From Acidobacteriota bacterium (GTDB taxonomy: Bacteria; Acidobacteriota; Terriglobia; Bryobacterales; Bryobacteraceae): a DNA stretch of 38,071 nt. The position numbers and the translations under genes are program-made. The first letter of the stretch is position 1; each line of letters opens with the position of its first letter. Of this stretch, positions 29,612 to 37,573 are shown in pieces. Under the pieces are notes generated by a model. The model worked only from the letters and a program-made list of their open reading frames with translations. It did not search any database and had not been told where the DNA came from. The stretch lies in contig JAPKYX010000014.1 in NCBI GenBank assembly GCA_026394075.1, positions 1 through 38,071 of the forward strand, in the 5' to 3' direction.

Positions 29612-31819
29612 GTGACCAAGAGTGTTTTCGCTTTGGCGGTGCGTTGCTTTGCTTCGGTGATCCTGGCGGCCCTGGCGGTGGCTCCGGCGGCGTGGGCGCA
29701 GGTGGATTATCAGCGGGATGTTCATCCGGTGCTGGCGGCCAAGTGTTTTGCCTGCCATGGTGGGGATAAGCGTTCCGGCGGGTTGTCGCTGCGGGATTAT
29801 CAGAGCGTGCTGGATGGTGGGCGCAGCGGGGCGGCTGTGGTGCCGGGCGAAGGTGGCGAGAGCTTGCTGGTGCGGCGGGTGAGCGGTGAGATCAAGCCGG
29901 TGATGCCACCGGTCGGCGCGCCGTTGAATGAGCGCGAAGTGGCGGTGCTGCGGGCTTGGATCGACCAAGGGGCGCGCTCGGCTCCGACGGCGACCGCGGC
30001 CAAGCGGCGGTTTGTGGCGCCGCTGGAGCTGACCAAGCCGACGGCGACCTTTGAAGAACTGCTGGATGCGTATCTCAAGAAGAATGGCGTGACGGCTGCC
30101 CCGGTGGCCGACACTGTTTTTGCGCGCCGCGTCTATCTGGACTTGTGGGGCTTTCTGCCCTCGCCGGAGCAGTTGCGTGAATTCACTAGTGACAAGGGTG
30201 CCGACAAGCGCGGCCGACTGGTGCGGCAACTGCTCGCCCATCGCGAAAATACGTCCGAGCATTGGCTCTCCTACTGGAACGACCTGTTGCGCAATGAGGA
30301 CCGCTTTGGCACCTACGGCGGCGACCGGCTTTCGATCAGTCCGTGGCTGAAGCAGGCGCTTTCCGACAACATGCCGTTCGACCGGATGCTGCGCACTCTG
30401 TTGAACCCGCGCGAGAAGACGGACCCCGAAGGCTTCATCCGCGGCGTCAACTGGCGCGGCGAAGCCAACGCGTCACAGATGCCATGGATCCAGGCGGCGC
30501 AGAACACGGCGCAGGTATTTTTGGGGATCAACCTGAAGTGCAACTCCTGCCACGACAGCTTTATCAGCAAGTGGAAGCTGAAGCAGGCCTATGGCCTCGC
30601 GGCCTACTTTTCGCCGGACCCCAAGCTGGAGCTGGTCCGCTGCGATGCAGCGACGGGTGAGCACACCACCGCGCACTTCCTCTATCCGCAACTCGACCGG
30701 CCCGCGGGCGAGACGCTGAACGAGCGCCGCGCGACGGCCGCCGCCATCTTCACTGACCCGCGCAACGGCCGCACGCCGCGCACGATGGTGAACCGGATCT
30801 GGGCCAAGCTGCTGGGTCGCGGCATCGTGGAGCCAGTGGACGACATGGACCAGGAGCCCTGGTCACCCGAGATTCTGGACCGGCTGACCAGCGATTTTGT
30901 GGAGCACGGTTACGATCTGCAGTGGCTGATCTCGACCATCATCAGTTCGAAGGCTTATCAGCTGCCTTCGGTCGCGCAGCCAGATACGGTCTTCCGTGGC
31001 CCCTCCATTCGCCGGGTGACGGCGGAGCAGTTTATCGACAGCATCTCGGCGATCACGGGCGAGTGGCCGGTGCTGCAGTTGAATAATTCGCGCGAAGCAC
31101 GCTACGTGCGCGAAGCTCGGCTGGCGTCTTCACCGCTGAGCCGGGCGCTGGGGCGGCCCTTCCGGGATCAGGTGATCACGGAACGGGCGACGGAAGCGAC
31201 TACGCTGCAGGCGCTGGAACTGGTGAATGGCAAGGATCTCTACCAGCTGGTCTATCGCGGGGCTCGGCGGATGCTGGGGCAACTGCCGCCGTCTCCGAAG
31301 CCACTGTTTGATTCGCTGGTGATGCGCGGTGACACCAAGCCGGTGGCGATCGATCTGCCGGTGGCGGGCTTGAAGCAACTGTATCTGGTGGTGGCGGACG
31401 CAGGCTCGTACGCGACGGACATGGTGAAAACCAACTGGACTACTGACGCGTTTGGGGTGATCGACACGGGTGCGGTCTCAACCAAGGTGGTGGAGCTGAC
31501 GGGCAAGAATCTTGATCGCTTCAAGGCCTCGGTTCGGGTGGACCCTTCGGTACATCGCAGTGACATCAATCCTTCGGTGCGGTTTTTTGTTTTCGCCGAA
31601 AAGCCGAACTATCAGCAACTGGTCCCGGTGGCGGAGCAGCGGCCGGCACCGCTGGCGGAGACGACGAAGGCTCAGCTGGCGCGGCGGGTCTTCCAGCATG
31701 CGATGGGGCGCGATCCGCTGCCGCGTGAACTGCGGCTGCTGCGGACCGAGACTCCGGAGGAGTTGGCGGATCTGGTGTGGGCCTTGTCGATGACGCCCGA
31801 ATTTCAGTTGATTCCGTAG
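29612..31819 (+). CDS. PSCyt1-DUF1549-DUF1553 exported protein with inserted C-terminal domain
   Basis: A 735-residue protein with a GTG start and a signal peptide (about 1-30, ending A-W-A-Q). The N-terminal planctomycete cytochrome C domain has C45-F-A-C48-H49 and a likely distal ligand M98 (V-M-P-P). DUF1549 follows (about 145-345) with a second heme-type motif, C310-N-S-C313-H314. DUF1553 starts near residue 370 and is interrupted near its end, at about residues 565-660, by a beta-rich insert (L-Y-L-V-V-A-D-A-G-S-Y-A-T-D) that recalls NPCBM-like carbohydrate-binding modules. The end (Q-L-A-R-R-V-F-Q-H-A-M-G-R-D-P) returns to DUF1553. The role is unknown, perhaps electron-linked breakdown of a polymer together with the DUF1501 partner. 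TATAGA at 29598-29603, 8 bases before the GTG, may be a leaderless -10. Confidence 0.88.
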   Translation: MTKSVFALAVRCFASVILAALAVAPAAWAQVDYQRDVHPVLAAKCFACHGGDKRSGGLSLRDYQSVLDGGRSGAAVVPGEGGESLLVRRVSGEIKPVMPPVGAPLNEREVAVLRAWIDQGARSAPTATAAKRRFVAPLELTKPTATFEELLDAYLKKNGVTAAPVADTVFARRVYLDLWGFLPSPEQLREFTSDKGADKRGRLVRQLLAHRENTSEHWLSYWNDLLRNEDRFGTYGGDRLSISPWLKQALSDNMPFDRMLRTLLNPREKTDPEGFIRGVNWRGEANASQMPWIQAAQNTAQVFLGINLKCNSCHDSFISKWKLKQAYGLAAYFSPDPKLELVRCDAATGEHTTAHFLYPQLDRPAGETLNERRATAAAIFTDPRNGRTPRTMVNRIWAKLLGRGIVEPVDDMDQEPWSPEILDRLTSDFVEHGYDLQWLISTIISSKAYQLPSVAQPDTVFRGPSIRRVTAEQFIDSISAITGEWPVLQLNNSREARYVREARLASSPLSRALGRPFRDQVITERATEATTLQALELVNGKDLYQLVYRGARRMLGQLPPSPKPLFDSLVMRGDTKPVAIDLPVAGLKQLYLVVADAGSYATDMVKTNWTTDAFGVIDTGAVSTKVVELTGKNLDRFKASVRVDPSVHRSDINPSVRFFVFAEKPNYQQLVPVAEQRPAPLAETTKAQLARRVFQHAMGRDPLPRELRLLRTETPEELADLVWALSMTPEFQLIP

Positions 31820-31833
31820 GAGGAGATAGAGCA

Positions 31834-33222
31834 ATGATCACCATGGACCGGCGAACCTTTCTCTCCACTCTGGCAGCGGCTTCCGGACCCGCGTTGCAGG
31901 CTTCAGAACAGAAGCTGACGCCCACCGCGGACACGATGATCGTGCTGTGGATGGGCGGCGGCATGGCGCAGACGGAGACGTTTGACCCGAAGCGCTACAC
32001 GCCCTACGCGCCGGGCACGCCGTCGAACCAGGTGCTATCGACCTTCAAGCCGATCGATACTGTGGTCGACAATATCAAGCTCACTGAGGGCCTGGAGAAC
32101 ATCGCGCAGGTGATGGACCGGGGCACGCTGATCCGCAGCTATCAGGCGGCGGATCTGGGGTTCATTCTGCATTCGCGGCATCAGTACCACTGGCATACCG
32201 GCTACGCTCCGCCGCAGACGGTGGCGATGGCGCACATTGGCGCGATGATCTCGAAGACGTTGGGGCCGCGCAATGCGGAGATGCCCGCGTTTATTGACGT
32301 CGGGCAGGACATGGAGATCGGCGCGGAGAGCCAAGCGGTGAAGGCGTTCCACACGGCGGGCTTCCTAGGCGCCGAACATGGCCCGTTCATGATTGTGAAC
32401 CCGGAGGACGCGGCGTCGAGCGTCAGGCCGTTGAAGGAGCTGGGCGACAAGCGTTTTGCGAGCCGCCGCGAACTGTGGCGGCAGCTGACGAAGAACTCGC
32501 CATTGCAGCAGGCGGGCGGGTTCCAGAAGGAATCGCTGCTGCGTTCGGTGGAGTCGGCGCACCGGCTGCTGGATTCGGCCTCGGCCAAGGCTTTTGACCT
32601 GTCGCTGGAACCCAAGGCCAGCTTTGACCGCTACAACACGGGCCGCTTCGGCCAAGGCTGTCTGCTCGCGCGGCGGCTGACGGAGGCGGGCGCGCGGTTT
32701 ATCGAAGTGACAACCGAGTACGTCCCCTTCCGCCACTGGGACACGCACGAGAACGGGCATGAGCGCGTCGTCGAGATGAAGCGGCAGATCGACCGGCCGA
32801 TCGCGCAACTGGTGCGCGACCTCGAAGAACGCGGCCTGCTGAACCGCACGCTGATCGTGCTGGCCAGCGAGTTCGGGCGCGACATGATGATGGAAGGCAA
32901 GCCGGGCAATCTCGTCAAGAACCAGGTGGACGTGCCCGACATCATCAACAGCACCAAGCACTACGGCATGCACCGCCACTTCACCGACGCGGGCAGCGTC
33001 CTGTTATTCGGCGGCGGCATGAAGCGCGGCTATCTCTACGGCGAAACCGCGCCGGAGCGTCCGTGCAAGACGATCAAAAACCCGATCGGCATTGAAGACC
33101 TACACGCAACGCTCTACCGCGCCATGGGCATCCCGGCGGACACGGCCCACATCACCGAGAAGCGCCCGGTCTATGTGACGCGGGACGGCAAGGGCAAAGT
33201 GGTGACGGACTTGCTGGCGTGA
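31834..33222 (+). CDS. DUF1501 protein, Tat-exported, second copy
   Basis: A 462-residue partner of the preceding gene. The start at 31834 is set by AGGAGGAGA (31818-31826), which overlaps the upstream stop region; a start at 31777 lies inside the other gene. A Tat-type signal (M-D-R-R-T-F-L-S-T-L-A-A-A-S-G) opens the protein. The DUF1501 blocks follow: M-I-V-L-W-M-G-G-G-M-A-Q-T-E-T-F-D-P, then H-W-D-T-H-E-N-G-H, then V-L-A-S-E-F-G-R-D, with candidate metal ligands Asp, His and Glu. It differs clearly in sequence from the copy at 15872, so the two pairs are distant paralogues rather than a recent duplication. The activity is unknown. Confidence 0.9.
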   Translation: MITMDRRTFLSTLAAASGPALQASEQKLTPTADTMIVLWMGGGMAQTETFDPKRYTPYAPGTPSNQVLSTFKPIDTVVDNIKLTEGLENIAQVMDRGTLIRSYQAADLGFILHSRHQYHWHTGYAPPQTVAMAHIGAMISKTLGPRNAEMPAFIDVGQDMEIGAESQAVKAFHTAGFLGAEHGPFMIVNPEDAASSVRPLKELGDKRFASRRELWRQLTKNSPLQQAGGFQKESLLRSVESAHRLLDSASAKAFDLSLEPKASFDRYNTGRFGQGCLLARRLTEAGARFIEVTTEYVPFRHWDTHENGHERVVEMKRQIDRPIAQLVRDLEERGLLNRTLIVLASEFGRDMMMEGKPGNLVKNQVDVPDIINSTKHYGMHRHFTDAGSVLLFGGGMKRGYLYGETAPERPCKTIKNPIGIEDLHATLYRAMGIPADTAHITEKRPVYVTRDGKGKVVTDLLA

Positions 33223-33241
33223 GTGGGCATCGAATCATTTC

Positions 33242-33262
33242 CTGAGATACAATGTATCTCAG
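33242..33262. promoter_or_regulatory. Perfect operator palindrome of dinJ-yafQ
   Basis: CTGAGATACA, a 1-base centre (33252), and TGTATCTCAG form a perfect 21-base inverted repeat. A -10-like TACAAT (33248-33253) lies inside it, and its right end runs into the AGAGG ribosome site of dinJ, so bound antitoxin could block both transcription and the start region. No good -35 is seen. Confidence 0.8.
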
Positions 33263-33272
33263 AGGTATCACG

Positions 33273-33527
33273 ATGGCGACTACCATGGTCCACGTCCGAA
33301 TTGATGAGCAGACGAAGCTGCGGGCGTCGGAAACGCTGGCGGGTATGGGCATCTCCGTGTCGGACGCGGTGCGCATGCTGCTCGTCCGAGTCGCGGCGGA
33401 GCAGGCGTTGCCCTTCGATGTGAAGGTTCCCAACGCCACTACCGCCAAGGCGCTGCGGGCGTCGAGTCAGGGCAAGGGGAAGCGGCTGAAGTCAGCCGAG
33501 GCGCTGTTCAAGGATCTGGGAATCTGA
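33273..33527 (+). CDS. dinJ: RelB/DinJ-family antitoxin
   Basis: An 84-residue antitoxin with the RHH-type N-terminus M-V-H-V-R-I-D-E-Q-T-K-L-R-A-S-E-T-L-A-G, followed by M-G-I-S-V-S-D-A-V-R-M-L-L-V-R-V, which is highly typical of DinJ, and a charged C-terminus that would cover the toxin. The start at 33273 is supported by AGAGG (33261-33265) 7 bases upstream; the in-frame ATG at 33252 lies in the middle of the operator. It precedes the toxin by 4 bases and probably represses its own operon through the palindrome at 33242-33262. Confidence 0.9.
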   Translation: MATTMVHVRIDEQTKLRASETLAGMGISVSDAVRMLLVRVAAEQALPFDVKVPNATTAKALRASSQGKGKRLKSAEALFKDLGI

Positions 33528-33531
33528 AGCC

Positions 33532-33798
33532 ATGCTGACCCCGGTACGAGGGGCGCAGTTCAAGCGCGACGTTAAACTGGCCCAGAAGCGCGGCAAGGAT
33601 ATGGTGAAACTGAAGGCGCTGATTCTACTGCTCCTTGAGGGCGATCCGCTGCCGCCCCGCTATAAGGACCATCCTCTGGGGGGAGAGTGGCGAGGGTTCC
33701 GTGACGCTCACATCGAGCCAGATTGGTTACTCATCTACCGCGCCGAGGCGACCAAGCTCCATCTCGTCCGGACAGGAACTCACGCGGACTTGTTCTGA
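33532..33798 (+). CDS. yafQ: YafQ-family mRNA interferase toxin
   Basis: An 88-residue ribosome-dependent endoribonuclease of the YafQ branch of RelE. The key residues known from E. coli YafQ are all present: H47 (K-D-H-P-L), H60 and D64-W65 (A-H-I-E-P-D-W-L-L-I-Y), R80, H84 and the terminal F88 (R-T-G-T-H-A-D-L-F). It should therefore be active. It starts 4 bases after the dinJ stop. After its stop, 33799-33889 holds no gene and separates it from a convergent dehydrogenase. Confidence 0.93.
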   Translation: MLTPVRGAQFKRDVKLAQKRGKDMVKLKALILLLLEGDPLPPRYKDHPLGGEWRGFRDAHIEPDWLLIYRAEATKLHLVRTGTHADLF

Positions 33799-33889
33799 AG
33801 CATCAGGTCGCCTGCAGCGGTCCCTTTAGGGCGTGCTTTCGCTAGTGTGGCCTTTGCCGTAGACTCGACCGTTGAGGTGGCGGGCGGCG

Positions 33890-34738
33890 TTAGGGCCGCG
33901 CCTTGATCCCGAAGTCTCGCTCCACGGCGGCGTACCAGGAGTCGTCATCGAGGGCGTTCCAGTCCACCCACTGCTCATCGTTCAGCGATGCCCGCCAGCC
34001 AACGAAGGGCGCGGCGTTGGGGCCGGGTAGGTGGCGTAGCTGCCATGTCCCGCTCTCGATGATGCTGCGGATGAGCGTGGCCGAAGCTTCGGGCGGCACC
34101 GGGTTGGCGAGCGATGCCTGGAACAGGCGACCGAAGCGGGCGGGTTGAGGATAGAGGGACGGAGGAGCATCGCCGATGTTGCGGGCCATGCGCGTGTCCT
34201 GAATTCCTGGCTCCACGAGTGCCACCCGAATGTTGAACGGCTTCACTTCGCCCGCCAGCGCTTCACTAATCGCCTCCACGGCGAACTTGGAGGCACAATA
34301 GGCTCCCATTGGTGAGTGGGCAATGCGGCCCGAGATGGAGCTGACGTTGATGATGCAACCCTCGCGGCGCGCGCGCATCTGCGGGAGAACCGCCTGCATG
34401 CAGCGAACGGTTCCGAAGTAGTTGGTATTCATGACCGCGATGACGGACTCCATCGGCAGCTCTTCCACTGACCCATGGACTTCGATCCCCGCGTTGTTGA
34501 CCAACACATCAATGGGCTCCGCAATCGCCGCGAAGCAAGCACGGACAGAATCGTCTGAATCGACGTCCAGTGTCAGCACTTCCAAAGGAAGCTTCTCAGC
34601 TGCCGCAATCTCCGCCAGTTGCGGTGCCTTGGCCGGATTCCGCATCGTCGCGAACACACGGTGGCCAGCGCGGGCCAATTCAAGAGCCGTGGCATAGCCG
34701 ATCCCCATGCTGCAGCCGGTGATAAGGACATTGGACAT
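33890..34738 (-). CDS. Short-chain dehydrogenase/reductase (classical SDR)
   Basis: A 282-residue NAD(P)-dependent oxidoreductase with a Rossmann fold: T7-G8-C-S-M-G12-I-G14 at the N-terminus, N81-N82-A-G, the catalytic S133/S134, Y147-C-A-S-K151, and P-G after strand six (V-E-P-G-I). The start at 34738 begins the fold directly; an in-frame ATG at 34756 would add six residues. There is no Shine-Dalgarno, but TATTCT ends 8 bases before the ATG, so it may be leaderless. The C-terminal extension after residue 200 resembles SDRs acting on steroids or retinoid-like substrates, but the substrate is unknown. It stands alone between yafQ and a terminator. Confidence 0.9.
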   Translation of the reverse strand: MSNVLITGCSMGIGYATALELARAGHRVFATMRNPAKAPQLAEIAAAEKLPLEVLTLDVDSDDSVRACFAAIAEPIDVLVNNAGIEVHGSVEELPMESVIAVMNTNYFGTVRCMQAVLPQMRARREGCIINVSSISGRIAHSPMGAYCASKFAVEAISEALAGEVKPFNIRVALVEPGIQDTRMARNIGDAPPSLYPQPARFGRLFQASLANPVPPEASATLIRSIIESGTWQLRHLPGPNAAPFVGWRASLNDEQWVDWNALDDDSWYAAVERDFGIKARP

Positions 34739-34804
34739 ATGAGTGGAGAATAGCATCGGCTACGGCTTCAGCACGGAGACCCTAGAAACTGGCCGCCGGA
34801 ACGG

Positions 34805-34849
34805 AAAAAGGACCAGTCCACACCCCACCGGGGCAGGAACTGGTCCTTT
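34805..34849 (-). terminator. Rho-independent terminator of the minus-strand operon
   Basis: Perfect 11-bp arms AAAGGACCAGT (34807-34817) and ACTGGTCCTTT (34839-34849) enclose a GC-rich inner hairpin (CCCC/GGGG). On the minus strand the stem is followed by a T-run (34809-34805). It ends the operon running from hslU to the Dabb gene. Confidence 0.88.
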
Positions 34850-34878
34850 GGTCACTCAAGCGCCTTCAGCGCCCGAAA

Positions 34879-35238
34879 CTAGTTGGTGTTGTCGTTGGTG
34901 CGGCTCTCGTCGCGGACCTTGTCGTAGAGGGCGTACCACTTCTTCTGGGCGTCCGAACCGGCGTACTTCTTCAAGGAGTCTTCGCTCTCGAACTCCATCA
35001 CGATCATGTTCGGGAAGTCGGCGATCTGGTTCTTGATACCCTTCAGCCAGACGCGCTTCAGGCCGGGGTAGGCCATTTCCGCGGCGCCGTTGAGGGCCTT
35101 GTCGATGTCGGCCTTGGAGGCTTCCTTCTTAAAGCGGACGTTGATCACGTGGATCACGGTCTTGGGCTTTTCAGCGGCAATGGTCGCGGTGGCCGTCAGG
35201 GCACCGGCGAGGACGAGACTGGCAATTAGCTTCTTCAT
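34879..35238 (-). CDS. Exported Dabb-domain (stress-responsive A/B barrel) protein
   Basis: A 119-residue protein: signal peptide (M-K-K-L-I-A-S-L-V-L-A-G-A-L, ending T-I-A-A), then a dimeric alpha/beta-barrel Dabb domain that starts V-I-H-V-I-N-V-R-F-K-K and carries M-I-V-M-E-F-E-S-E-D-S-L-K-K-Y in its second half. Dabb proteins form small barrels, often of unknown function; a periplasmic form is less usual. It has an AGGAG ribosome site about 7 bases before the ATG. It follows the transaldolase-like gene by 35 bases and is closed by the terminator at 34805-34849. Confidence 0.85.
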   Translation of the reverse strand: MKKLIASLVLAGALTATATIAAEKPKTVIHVINVRFKKEASKADIDKALNGAAEMAYPGLKRVWLKGIKNQIADFPNMIVMEFESEDSLKKYAGSDAQKKWYALYDKVRDESRTNDNTN

Positions 35239-35273
35239 GGAATGCTCCTAGTAAGTATTCGTGGGTTAGGTGG

Positions 35274-35930
35274 TTATTGACCGGAAGACTGGAAGGCCTT
35301 CGCGTGGTCTTTGAGGAACTGCTCCAAACCCTTGTCGGTCAAGGGATGGTTGAACAGCATGTCGACAACTTTGAACGGCATGGTGCCGATGTGGGCGCCG
35401 GCTTCGGCGGATTCGACCACGTGAAGCGTGCTGCGGAGGCTGGCCGAGAGAATCTGCGTCTTGAAGCCGTAGTTGGAGTAGATCTTGGCAATGGAGCGGA
35501 TCAGATCCATGCCGTTCAAGCCGATGTCGTCCAGGCGGCCGACAAACGGGCTGATGATGTAAGCGCCGGCCTTGGCCGCCAGCAGCGCCTGAGCCGGGGT
35601 AAAGCAGAGCGTCACGTTGGTGCGGATGCCTTCGCCAGAGAGCGTCTTGCAAGCCTTGATGCCATCGCGGATCAGCGGCAGTTTGACGACGATGTTCTTG
35701 TGGATCTTGGCCAGCTTCAAGCCTTCCGAGACCATGTGCTCGTAATCGGTGGCCACTACTTCGGCCGAGATGTCGCCATCGACGATGTCGCAGATGCGGG
35801 CGATTTGTTCTTCAATCGGCCGCCCTTCCTTGGCGATCAGGCTGGGATTGGTGGTGACACCATCCACGATGCCCCAATCCGCGCCCTTGCGGAGTTCGTC
35901 CAGATTCGCAGTATCGAGAAAAATTTTCAT
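35274..35930 (-). CDS. fsa: Transaldolase / fructose-6-phosphate aldolase family enzyme
   Basis: A 218-residue TIM-barrel aldolase of the small transaldolase (TalC/FSA) type, which moves or splits dihydroxyacetone units of sugar phosphates in the pentose phosphate pathway. Family blocks are [20 protein letters not shown], the Schiff-base Lys K83 in N-I-V-V-K-L-P, and [15 protein letters not shown]. Whether it acts as transaldolase or as fructose-6-phosphate aldolase depends on one active-site residue that I cannot settle by eye. The start overlaps the stop of the FAH-family gene by four bases (ATGA). Confidence 0.92.
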   Translation of the reverse strand: MKIFLDTANLDELRKGADWGIVDGVTTNPSLIAKEGRPIEEQIARICDIVDGDISAEVVATDYEHMVSEGLKLAKIHKNIVVKLPLIRDGIKACKTLSGEGIRTNVTLCFTPAQALLAAKAGAYIISPFVGRLDDIGLNGMDLIRSIAKIYSNYGFKTQILSASLRSTLHVVESAEAGAHIGTMPFKVVDMLFNHPLTDKGLEQFLKDHAKAFQSSGQ

Positions 35931-36595
35931 ATGGCCTCGCTGACAACGGTATTTTCGAGCGTGCCGACACCGGCCACCTCGATACGAATCACATCGCCCG
36001 GATTCACCGGACCAACACCCTCCGGAGTGCCGGTGGCGATTAAATCGCCCGGCTCCAGGGTCATAAACCGGCTGACAAACTCCAGAATAACAGGGATCGG
36101 AAAGATCAAATCCCGGATGGAGCCATTCTGCTTCATCTCTCCGTTGACGAACGTCTTCACGCCCAGCGCCGCTTCATCCACCTGAGCGCGCTCCACAATC
36201 TCAGATCCGACGCAGCAGAACGTGTCAAAACCCTTGCCGCGGGTCCACTGGCCGTCCTTGCGCTGCAGGTCGCGCGCGGTGACATCATTGACAACGGTAT
36301 AGCCGTAAACGTAATCCATCGCGTCGGCGGCCTTGATGTTGCGCGCGGTCTTGGAGATAACCAGGCCAATCTCTCCTTCGTAGTTCACATTGGTGGAGAT
36401 CGCCGGGTAGACGATCGGCGCGCCGTTGTCGTTCAGCGACGAAGGCGGCTTCAGGAAGATCAGCGGTTCCGCGGGAACCTCGTTGCCGAGCTCTTCGGCG
36501 TGCTTCTTGTAATTGCGGCCGACGCAGACCAGTTTCGATGGGCGTTGGCCGTCAAACGGGCCGCCTACATAGCGGCCATTGCGGAATTGGGTCAT
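35927..36595 (-). CDS. Fumarylacetoacetate hydrolase (FAH) family enzyme
   Basis: A 222-residue FAH-family protein (YcgM/YisK-like size), which cleaves or decarboxylates dicarbonyl compounds in aromatic or sugar-acid catabolism. Seen blocks are [28 protein letters not shown], the metal-ligand segment [18 protein letters not shown], and T-G-T-P-E-G-V-G. Mg ligands Glu/Glu/Asp are in place. The exact substrate is unknown. It overlaps both neighbours by ATGA, so it is translated in a coupled chain with the lipoprotein and the transaldolase-like gene. Confidence 0.92.
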   Translation of the reverse strand: MTQFRNGRYVGGPFDGQRPSKLVCVGRNYKKHAEELGNEVPAEPLIFLKPPSSLNDNGAPIVYPAISTNVNYEGEIGLVISKTARNIKAADAMDYVYGYTVVNDVTARDLQRKDGQWTRGKGFDTFCCVGSEIVERAQVDEAALGVKTFVNGEMKQNGSIRDLIFPIPVILEFVSRFMTLEPGDLIATGTPEGVGPVNPGDVIRIEVAGVGTLENTVVSEAI

Positions 36596-37470
36596 GGTAG
36601 GGTTACCTCGATGATGGAAGAAACAGGGCTTGCATTGCCCTTACGGTCGACAGCGGAGACCGCGTACTTGTAGGCGCGGCCGGAAACAACAGTCTTGTCG
36701 CTATAGCTGGGTCCGGAAACGGAGTTGGCCAGCAGCTGACCATCGCGGAAGACGCGATACTCGGCCCAATCTAGGGCCGCGCTGCGGTCCCAGGAAAGTT
36801 CAATTGACGCTACGCCCGAGAGGGCGGTGAGGCCAGTGGGCACCTCTGGCGGGAAGACGTCGACGGGGGTCACGGTGACGGCCGCCGGACGCTCACTTTC
36901 GGCGGCGCCACTGATGCCCACAATCTCGTACTCGTACTTCTTCTCGTACTCGGTGGTGGTATCGATGTAGGGCGCGCGCCGCGCGGTGGCCAGCAGCAGT
37001 TGGTCGCGGAAGATGCGGTAGGTCGTGGCGGAGCCGGTCCAGCTGAGCTCCACGCCAGTAGGTACGGGCTTAGCCTCAAATCCGGTGGGCGTCGCCACCG
37101 GGGCGACGACGATCAGCGTGACGGTGTTGGACCAGTCCGAAAGCCGCCCGCTGGTGCCCTTGGTGCGGGCGCGCAGGGCGATCCGCTGGCCAACCCAGGG
37201 GCCCACGGGGATCACCTTCTCGGTGGGCGTTGTGTCATTGATCAGGATTTCGAGCGGACCCGGCGTGGCGATGGTCAGGCCATCGGTGGTCAACGCGGGC
37301 GGTGTGAAATCGACGACTATGTTCGAGCCTCGCTGGACGGCGCGGAGGTCGGCGATGGCTTGTGGGATCTTCAGCGCGGGCGGCAGAGGCTCACCGATGT
37401 AGGCGCAACCGGAGAGCAGAACCACCCCGATAGTCAGCGCCGCGCGAACGCCAGTTCCGATTAGCCCCAT
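36592..37470 (-). CDS. Lipoprotein with two or more fibronectin type III domains
   Basis: 292 residues from the ATG at 37470, chosen because it opens a lipoprotein signal: M-G-L-I-G-T-G-V-R-A, a hydrophobic core, then L-L-S-G-C22. The frame extends to 37569, but that part is the translated palindromic repeat. Three FnIII-like beta domains follow: about 30-125, about 128-205 (P-T-G-V-E-L-S-W, Y-R-I-F-R-D) and about 207-292 (P-T-G-L-T-A-L-S, I-E-L-S-W-D, Y-R-V-F-R-D-G). It is an envelope protein with a presumed binding role. The first three codons overlap the left end of the palindromic element, and no ribosome site is visible. It overlaps the FAH-family gene by ATGA. Confidence 0.8.
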   Translation of the reverse strand: MGLIGTGVRAALTIGVVLLSGCAYIGEPLPPALKIPQAIADLRAVQRGSNIVVDFTPPALTTDGLTIATPGPLEILINDTTPTEKVIPVGPWVGQRIALRARTKGTSGRLSDWSNTVTLIVVAPVATPTGFEAKPVPTGVELSWTGSATTYRIFRDQLLLATARRAPYIDTTTEYEKKYEYEIVGISGAAESERPAAVTVTPVDVFPPEVPTGLTALSGVASIELSWDRSAALDWAEYRVFRDGQLLANSVSGPSYSDKTVVSGRAYKYAVSAVDRKGNASPVSSIIEVTLP

Positions 37471-37535
37471 GCGTAAGCTTGGGGCTTGGACGGCATGCGC
37501 ACAGTGGGACAAGCCCCAAGCTGACGCATGGGGCT
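37463..37535. repeat. Palindromic dispersed element, copy 2
   Basis: Inverted 25-base arms at 37463-37487 and 37511-37535 differ at one base and enclose a 23-base loop. The right arm is identical to that of copy 1 (11072-11096). The left arm contains the ATG and the first codons of the FnIII lipoprotein gene read on the minus strand. It fills most of the 103-base gap behind hslU. Confidence 0.85.
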
Positions 37536-37573
37536 GGAGCTTCCACCAGAATGGGGCGCGCGGTGACATTCGC

